Shown here: piece by piece, positions 58,621-64,000 of the stretch
How positions within the stretch are numbered: the stretch's first letter is position 1
How the letters are laid out: the number at the start of each line of letters is the position of its first letter
Origin: an uncultured Eggerthellaceae bacterium
GTDB lineage: Bacteria > Actinomycetota > Coriobacteriia > Coriobacteriales > Eggerthellaceae
Reading direction: 5' to 3'
Length of the DNA stretch: 64,000 nucleotides
Assembly: GCA_934648845.1 (NCBI GenBank)
Contig: CAKUFS010000003.1
Coordinates: 1-64,000, forward strand
Position numbers and translations under genes: made by a program
Notes under the pieces: generated by a model
Database searches by the model: none
Seen by the model: only the letters and a program-made list of their open reading frames with translations
What the model was told of the DNA's origin: nothing

Positions 58621-61278
58621 ATGAAAACAAGAGCTTCTTCCTATCGAAAGACCGCGAACGTCTTCCTTTCGGTCGTGCTGGTGCTGGGGCTTGCGCCCGT
58701 GCCAGCTTTCGCAACGGGTGACGTTGCCGATGAAGCGGCAACCGCGCCGACCCCCCCCATTGCCTCTGAGCCGCTAACGGCGTCTGCGACATCCGATGTT
58801 GCCGCCGGCTCTTCCGCGAACCTTGCGGCGCCTTCTGCATCCGACCTGGTCAATGCACCGGCGACTCCTTCCGCGCCTGCCTCTTCCGCACTCGCAGTGC
58901 CGGCAGCGGAACCGGCAGCCGCTGCTCCCGCCGATGCGACTCTAACTCCGGGCTGGACGCAGTCGGGCACGTGCGAGTGGATGATTGACTCCGCCGGCAA
59001 GCTCACCATCCGCCCGTTGGGCAACGGCACATCGGGCAGCTTGGGCGCGTTGTCGGGGTATGCTCCCTGGTACGATCAACGTGCATCCATCACGTCGGTG
59101 GTGGTGGAACCGGGCGTGAGCACGAACTGGTGCCAGCACATGTTCCGGGAATGCGAGAACCTGGTTACCGCCGACCTTTCAGGGCTGAATACCCAGAGCG
59201 CAGAGGGCATGAGTTACATGTTCTTCGGCTGCAAATCGCTTAAATCGGTGAATCTGAGTGGTGTAGACACCTCGAACGTGAAGGCGATGGCGCTGATGTT
59301 TGGCGTGTGCCCATCACTTGAATCGCTCGACCTTTCAGGTTTTGATACTTCCCAAGTGACCTCTATGCTTGGCATGTTCAACGGTGCCTCGGCGCTAACT
59401 TCGCTGGATTTGTCGTCGTTTGACACTTCGAAAGTTGCCACTATGCGCATCATGTTCTCGGAATGCGCGGCTCTGACCTCGGTGAATGTATCGTCTTTCA
59501 ATACCGCAAACGTTACCGATATGCACGGTATGTTCTCGGTTTGCGACTCGCTTGAGACCCTTGATGTGTCGAACTTTGTCCTTTCCGCTTCGACGAACGC
59601 GTCATATTTCTTCTCGAACAGTCCGAAACTCTCTCGACTGACCTTGGCAGCTGGTCAGAATTTCACGAAATCAAATCTGCGGGAAGCCTCGTGGATGGAT
59701 ACTGCAGGGAACCTGTATGACTGGTCATATGTCATGCTGGGCGCTAACCGCGACCGCACCTCGGGCGTTGAGACCTATGTCATTCCGCAGCCAACGGAGG
59801 GCTGGACGCGTGTGGGTACGTGCGAGTGGATGATCGACTCTGCCGGCAAGCTTACGGTGCGGCCGCTGGGTAACGGCGCATCGGGCAAGATGGATTATGA
59901 TCTTGGCGGCACCTTGGGTGGTGCGCCATGGAGTTCTCGGAGCGAATCGATCACATCTGCTGTTTTTAAGCCAGGCGTGTCCACGAACTGGACGGCTTAT
60001 ATGTTCTCGGGTTGCGAAAACCTGGCAACTGTTGATTTTTCGGAGCTGGACACTTCGCGAGTGACCGACATGAAATCGATGTTTGCGAGCTGCGGCTCGC
60101 TTACCTCGCTTGACGTAACGCCTTTGAACACTTCGAAGGTAACCGACATGTCCCGCATGTTTGCTAACTGCACGAACTTGGTCTCGATTGACTTTTCGGG
60201 ATTCAATACTGCGCAGGTGAAGCGCATGGAATCTATGTTCGTGCTGTGCGAGAAGCTTGATGCGCTTGATTTTTCGTCCTTCGATACGTCTAACGTAACA
60301 ACTATGTATAACATGTTCTTGGGTTGCAACGCTCTTGCTTCGCTGAATGTAGCCAGCTTCAATACGGCAAACGTGATTACCATGGGGTATATGTTTAGCG
60401 GCTGCAAAGCGCTGACCTCGCTTGATGTTTCGTCGTTCAACACGGCGAAGGTGGTTGGAATGAATTCCATGTTCTCTGGTTGCACTGCGCTCAAGACGCT
60501 CAATTTGGGACGTCTAAATACGCCAAGCGTGAAAAACATGAGTGATATGTTTAACAGCTGCGAGGCGCTGACTTCGCTGGATGTTTCTTCGTTCGATACC
60601 TCGAACGTGACGAACATGAACGGCATGTTCGGGGGATGCTACGCGCTTACTGAGCTTGATTTGAGTTCGTTTAATACATCGAGCGTGGAAAATATGGGCT
60701 ACATGTTTCAGGTCTGCAAGACGCTGACTTCGGTTGACGTATCATCTTTTGACACCGCGAATGTGACCAAAATGGATTCCATGTTCTCGGGCTGCGTTGC
60801 GCTTGAAGTGCTTGATTTGGGATCGTTCAATATGTCAAACGTAAGGGATGCAAAGTATATGTTCCAGGGCTGCAACAATCTTCGCACGATTTACGCTTCG
60901 GATGCATTCGCTATCTCGCGGTATGCGGCGTGTGACTCCATGTTCAGCTACTGCTATGCTTTGGTAGGCGGAATGGGAACCGTGTATGATTCGATGCATG
61001 TGGGCTGGGAATATGCTCGCATTGATGGCGGCACGGTAGCCCCTGGATATCTGGCCATGAAGCGTGGTGACGTGAGCGGCAACGGGCGGCTGAACGTGGT
61101 GGACGCGCAGCTGGCGTATGATATTTCACTGGGCAAGTGCACGGCGCTTCCGGATTACGCTGCCATGTGGTCCCGCGCCGATGTGACCGGCGCGCCTAGC
61201 GGCGGCGCCGATGGCAATGTGACGGCCAACGATGCGTTCGCTATTCAGTATGCGGCACTGCGCGGATGGGGTGCGTAG
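58621..61278 (+). CDS. Secreted BspA-like repeat protein with dockerin-like C-terminus
   Basis: 885 residues. Signal peptide (about residues 1-32, PVPAFA), an Ala/Pro/Ser-rich stalk, then two blocks, each opening with a GTCEWMIDSAGKLT module followed by many 22-24-residue repeats of the DUF285/BspA type (pattern: MF..C..L..LDLSSFDTS.VT.M). The C-terminus has two EF-hand-like segments (GDVSGNGRLNVVDAQLAYDI and ADVTG...DGNVTANDAFAIQ), as in type I dockerins. No LPXTG is present. Likely a surface adhesin or scaffold-binding protein. ATG 58621 follows GAGGTGGACAGACA. Confidence 0.9.
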   Translation: MKTRASSYRKTANVFLSVVLVLGLAPVPAFATGDVADEAATAPTPPIASEPLTASATSDVAAGSSANLAAPSASDLVNAPATPSAPASSALAVPAAEPAAAAPADATLTPGWTQSGTCEWMIDSAGKLTIRPLGNGTSGSLGALSGYAPWYDQRASITSVVVEPGVSTNWCQHMFRECENLVTADLSGLNTQSAEGMSYMFFGCKSLKSVNLSGVDTSNVKAMALMFGVCPSLESLDLSGFDTSQVTSMLGMFNGASALTSLDLSSFDTSKVATMRIMFSECAALTSVNVSSFNTANVTDMHGMFSVCDSLETLDVSNFVLSASTNASYFFSNSPKLSRLTLAAGQNFTKSNLREASWMDTAGNLYDWSYVMLGANRDRTSGVETYVIPQPTEGWTRVGTCEWMIDSAGKLTVRPLGNGASGKMDYDLGGTLGGAPWSSRSESITSAVFKPGVSTNWTAYMFSGCENLATVDFSELDTSRVTDMKSMFASCGSLTSLDVTPLNTSKVTDMSRMFANCTNLVSIDFSGFNTAQVKRMESMFVLCEKLDALDFSSFDTSNVTTMYNMFLGCNALASLNVASFNTANVITMGYMFSGCKALTSLDVSSFNTAKVVGMNSMFSGCTALKTLNLGRLNTPSVKNMSDMFNSCEALTSLDVSSFDTSNVTNMNGMFGGCYALTELDLSSFNTSSVENMGYMFQVCKTLTSVDVSSFDTANVTKMDSMFSGCVALEVLDLGSFNMSNVRDAKYMFQGCNNLRTIYASDAFAISRYAACDSMFSYCYALVGGMGTVYDSMHVGWEYARIDGGTVAPGYLAMKRGDVSGNGRLNVVDAQLAYDISLGKCTALPDYAAMWSRADVTGAPSGGADGNVTANDAFAIQYAALRGWGA

Positions 61279-61513
61279 CGGTTTGTTGCCTGCGTGCGCC
61301 TGATGTTGCGTTGATGCGTGCTGCGTGCACGCGATTCGCGTTTGGCTGAAGTGCGGCAGATGTGACTGGGTGCGGAGTTCGCGACGTTCCCGGCGTTCGC
61401 GCGATGTCTGCATGCTCGAGCAGTATTAGGCGGTTTTTGCAATGATCTTTCCGGCCGGCAAGGGAAGCCACCGTCTGTTGCTAATACCACAACCCTTGCT
61501 GGCACTTCCGATG

Positions 61514-61545
61514 CCTTCCCCTCACGCCCGAGGGGAAGGTTTTTT
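61514..61545 (+). terminator. Terminator of the BspA-like gene
   Basis: CCTTCCCCTC / GAGGGGAAGG with a 6-nt loop and TTTTTT. It is about 235 bp past the stop codon. Confidence 0.85.
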
Positions 61546-61613
61546 ACGGGACTTCTTCCCTCGCGACAACTTCCCGCGTTTTCGTCGAGCTGCTGCATTA
61601 TGTTTGGGGTCGA

Positions 61614-61735
61614 TGATAAAAACGACCCACTTTTCGGTGGATTTTCTTCTATGCTGCTATCGGAAATCAGCGTTTCCCCAGGTCGCAAAAAAGTGAGTCT
61701 TGGCTAACCCACAGAAAAGTGGGGTGTTTTTATCA
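61614..61735. repeat. 122-bp element with 27-nt inverted ends
   Basis: Left arm 61614-61640 (TGATAAAAACGACCCACTTT...) and right arm 61708-61735 pair with about three mismatches. It abuts MITE-like copy 3. One copy only in the window. Confidence 0.8.
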
Positions 61736-61972
61736 CGTTGTTGAAAATGCAGGCGGTAATTCGAAGTTGTGATAGGTTGGAAGTAGGTCGCTCTCTTGCT
61801 TTCGTAAGAAATCTTAATGTACCTTAAATAAAGATAATTTTGAACTGGTACTTTACTGATGTTCGTTTCGCAAGGATGCCGCGCTTAACAGAAAATATTC
61901 CGAATCGCACTCTCGACCCACTTCCAACCTGCATTAACTTCGAATTCGGAGACGTTTTTTCGACAACATGAA
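61734..61972. mobile_element. MITE-like element, diverged copy 3
   Basis: About 239 bp. It keeps the inverted ends (CACGTTGTTGAAAA / CGACAACATGAATC), the AATTCGAAGTT and GGTTGGAAGT blocks on both sides and TTTTGAACTGG in the middle, but most of the interior differs from copies 1 and 2. Confidence 0.65.
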
Positions 61973-62008
61973 TCCCATAAAGCAACAAAGACATCGGGGA
62001 AATCGAAA

Positions 62009-62041
62009 TTGTTGACAAAAGGTGGGGTAATTTGACAACAA
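62009..62041 (-). repeat. 33-nt palindrome, copy 7
   Basis: One change in an arm (TTTGACAACAA). It lies 7 nt beyond the murJ stop codon on the minus strand, in gene-sense orientation. Confidence 0.93.
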
Positions 62042-62048
62042 TTCTGCG

Positions 62049-63983
62049 CTAGCGCTTGAAGCGGCGGGTGATGGTGCGCATTTCGGGAATACGGAACGCA
62101 AGGCAAAGCCCGAACGTGACCACGAGTCCCACCATGCCGCAGAGACAGAGCTGAATAAGGCCGGCAAGCATGCCCGACCCCATGTCAGAAAGCGCGGACG
62201 ACAAAACGCCCAGCAGCAAATACGCAGCTCCAGCACCCAAAGCGCTGGCAATGCACGCGCGCACCGCAAGGGAAAGCATGTGCCCGTACTTAATGCCGCT
62301 GCCCACGTATTTGCGCAGCACGAGCATGCCGATAATGCACAGCAGGCCGTAATAGGCAAGATCGGCAAGGGGTACGCCGTAAAGCCCCAGCACGTCGGTA
62401 TCGCACAGCACGGCATACAGCGCAACTTGCACCACAACCAGCCCGCAGCTGATGGCGGCAAACACGCTGAACTTGCGGATGCTGGCATACACGTTGTAGA
62501 TGAACATGCTCACCGAGTAGAACGGCAGCGAAATGGCCCACATGGCAAGAATGCTGGCCACAAAGCGCACGTCGTCCATGCTGAACGCGCCGGCACGGAA
62601 CAGCTGCATGAGCGGGGTAGAAAGCGCGCCCAGAAGAAACGCCATGGGGATCATGAGCAGCAGTGTACCTGAAATGCCTGATGAAACGTGGTGTTTCAGA
62701 GAGGCGATATCGTCTTTCGCGGAGGCATCGCTCATTTCCGTAAACAACGCGCGCGACAGCGAAACGGCCAACACGCCATGGGGCAGCTGATACCATGTCC
62801 ACGCGTAAATCAACGTGGAAGGGCCGTTATCGCCGGCTTGCAGCGAAAACGCGTTGCGGCAGGAAAACGAAATCATGGTGCCCATAATATACAGGAACGT
62901 GGGAAGCGCAATTTTAACAGCCTCGAGCAGCGCGGGATCGTGCAGGCCAATGAACCAGCGATACCGGAAACCGCCGCGCACCAAAGCGGGAATCTGAATG
63001 GCGAACTGCACCACCACGCCCAGCGATGTGCCTATAGCGAGCACGTTTAACGCCAGGTCAACATTGATGTTCGAAAGCGGAATATACGCGAAAAACGACG
63101 CAATCACAATAATGTTGTTCAGCGCGGGCGCAAGCGACGGCAGGAAATAAACGCGATTCGCATTGAGCATGCCGGTAACCACGCCGCCAATGCCATAGAA
63201 CAGAATCTGTATGGCAAAAATGCGGAAGAAACGCACCGCCTGGTCAATGACTTCTTGCGAGCTGCCCTCGGCAAACGTCTGCGTCCAGATAACTTGGGGC
63301 GCAAAAATCGCGGCTGCCAACGTGAGCAGGCTCAAAATGATAAGGAATAGGTTCAAAACATTGCAGGCGAAGTCGTTGGCGCCTTTTTCGCCTTTTTGCT
63401 CTTTCTGTAAAAGGAAGATGGGGATGAACGCCGCACCTAAAATACCGCCCACCACAAGTTCGTAAATGGTGTTCGGCATGTTGTTTGCAACCTGATATGA
63501 GCTGGTCAGAAAGCTGTTTCCCAAAACGAACGCCATCGCCCACGTGCGCACCAAGCCCGTTGCGCGCGAACCAAGCGTGGCAATGGACATAAGTGCCGTG
63601 GAGCGCGCAACCGAGGTGCTTGCCGCTGGTTCTTTCGCGTTGTCGGCAGCAGCGCTGGAAGCACCGGCACCGTTCGAAGCATTCGACTTGACGCTTGTGG
63701 CTTCCAGGGGCTCAGCGTCGATAGGGCCCTGGTCCAGCGGTTCTGACTCCGGCGCCTCTGGCTCCAGCGTTTCTGGTCCCGCGAATTTCGCATCCAGGGA
63801 TTCCGCGATCGGGGTCGAAAGGTCGCGGGGCTCTTCGTCTAGGGGAGTGAAGTCGAAGGCATCTTTGGGAGTCTCTTTACGCGCATGACGTGCGTGTTTT
63901 GCCGCGCCTATTTGCGAAGGGGCATGAACTGCATGTTTGGGAGCATAGGCAGTGCGCGCATGTGCGCCCTTGGTTTCGCCCAT
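62049..63983 (-). CDS. murJ: Lipid II flippase MurJ
   Basis: About 645 residues. A low-complexity acidic N-terminal region of about 125 residues, then 14 predicted spans of the MurJ/MviN family (SIATLGSRATGLVRTWAMAF, NNMPNTIYELVVGGILGAAFIPI, ALSRALFTEMSDA-like SLSRALFTEMSDAS). It flips lipid II for peptidoglycan synthesis. The start is uncertain because the window ends 17 nt upstream: ATG 63983 (MGETKGAH) is chosen, but the frame stays open to 63995 and perhaps beyond. Confidence 0.92.
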   Translation of the reverse strand: MGETKGAHARTAYAPKHAVHAPSQIGAAKHARHARKETPKDAFDFTPLDEEPRDLSTPIAESLDAKFAGPETLEPEAPESEPLDQGPIDAEPLEATSVKSNASNGAGASSAAADNAKEPAASTSVARSTALMSIATLGSRATGLVRTWAMAFVLGNSFLTSSYQVANNMPNTIYELVVGGILGAAFIPIFLLQKEQKGEKGANDFACNVLNLFLIILSLLTLAAAIFAPQVIWTQTFAEGSSQEVIDQAVRFFRIFAIQILFYGIGGVVTGMLNANRVYFLPSLAPALNNIIVIASFFAYIPLSNINVDLALNVLAIGTSLGVVVQFAIQIPALVRGGFRYRWFIGLHDPALLEAVKIALPTFLYIMGTMISFSCRNAFSLQAGDNGPSTLIYAWTWYQLPHGVLAVSLSRALFTEMSDASAKDDIASLKHHVSSGISGTLLLMIPMAFLLGALSTPLMQLFRAGAFSMDDVRFVASILAMWAISLPFYSVSMFIYNVYASIRKFSVFAAISCGLVVVQVALYAVLCDTDVLGLYGVPLADLAYYGLLCIIGMLVLRKYVGSGIKYGHMLSLAVRACIASALGAGAAYLLLGVLSSALSDMGSGMLAGLIQLCLCGMVGLVVTFGLCLAFRIPEMRTITRRFKR

Positions 63984-64000
63984 CTCGCTTAGCACGTGTT

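Larger units (their letters stand above)
61279..62048. other. Repeat-rich convergent region between the BspA-like gene and murJ
   Basis: 770 bp. From left: nothing clear to 61500, a terminator (61514-61545), a 122-bp inverted-end element (61614-61735), MITE-like copy 3 (61734-61972), and palindrome copy 7 (62009-62041). No gene. Confidence 0.75.

Noticed and set aside
2017..62041. Scattered 33-nt palindromes as a CRISPR array
   Set aside because: Copies are spread over 60 kb with no regular spacers and no cas genes.

Overview
The window reads as a chromosomal segment of a moderately GC-rich actinobacterium. The gene families point to class Coriobacteriia, probably family Eggerthellaceae. Pointers are a membrane-embedded LuxR-type regulator beside a Tat-exported flavoprotein reductase and a multihaem cytochrome c, a corrinoid-activation (RACo-like) protein, DUF1846, a short AlaRS, and a tuf-rpmG-tRNA-Trp-secE-nusG-rplK-rplA block. 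The taxon is inferred from gene content only. There is no rRNA, CRISPR array or transposase.

Layout. 1-8.3 kb: end of a RelA/SpoT enzyme, MBL-fold hydrolase, DUF47 protein, lysC-asd (minus strand), a UMF1/Atg22-type MFS protein, a phospholipase C-like zinc protein and a shortened LarE. 8.6-13.4 kb: small unknown protein, DHA2-type MFS exporter, Fe-S aldo/keto reductase behind a MerR-type promoter, and L10 leader-rplJ-rplL. 13.6-18.6 kb: LuxR regulator, flavoprotein and cytochrome c cassette bracketed by near-identical direct repeats of about 420 bp. 18.7-29.4 kb: NhaC-family transporter under a lysine riboswitch, RACo-like protein, AddB and AddA. 29.4-34.9 kb: accessory stretch with a group II intron set just after a terminator hairpin, palindromic elements, an EamA exporter, an orphan HipB-like XRE regulator with three operators, and a PNPOx-Vsr fusion. 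35-44 kb: MFS, small Cys/His protein, DUF1846, short alaS, acyl-CoA ligase and a large membrane protein. 44.4-51 kb: tatD-like, pheS (without pheT), murA, LCP-like protein and NlpC/P60 hydrolase. 51.4-55.7 kb: three tRNAs, tuf, rpmG, tRNA-Trp, secE, nusG, rplK, rplA. 56-64 kb: metY, map, a BspA/dockerin surface protein and murJ.

The most unusual property is the non-coding DNA. Every one of the eight convergent gene pairs in the window has at least one palindromic repeat between the two stop codons, drawn from several unrelated families. One 33-nt family (arms TTGTTGACAAA / TTTGTCAACAA around an 11-nt centre) occurs seven times plus one degenerate copy. Six of these eight lie 4-31 nt after a stop codon and always in the same orientation relative to the gene, which suggests a strand-specific 3'-end signal. 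The respiratory-type cassette (regulator, reductase, cytochrome) inside direct repeats is the best candidate for an undescribed catabolic or respiratory system.
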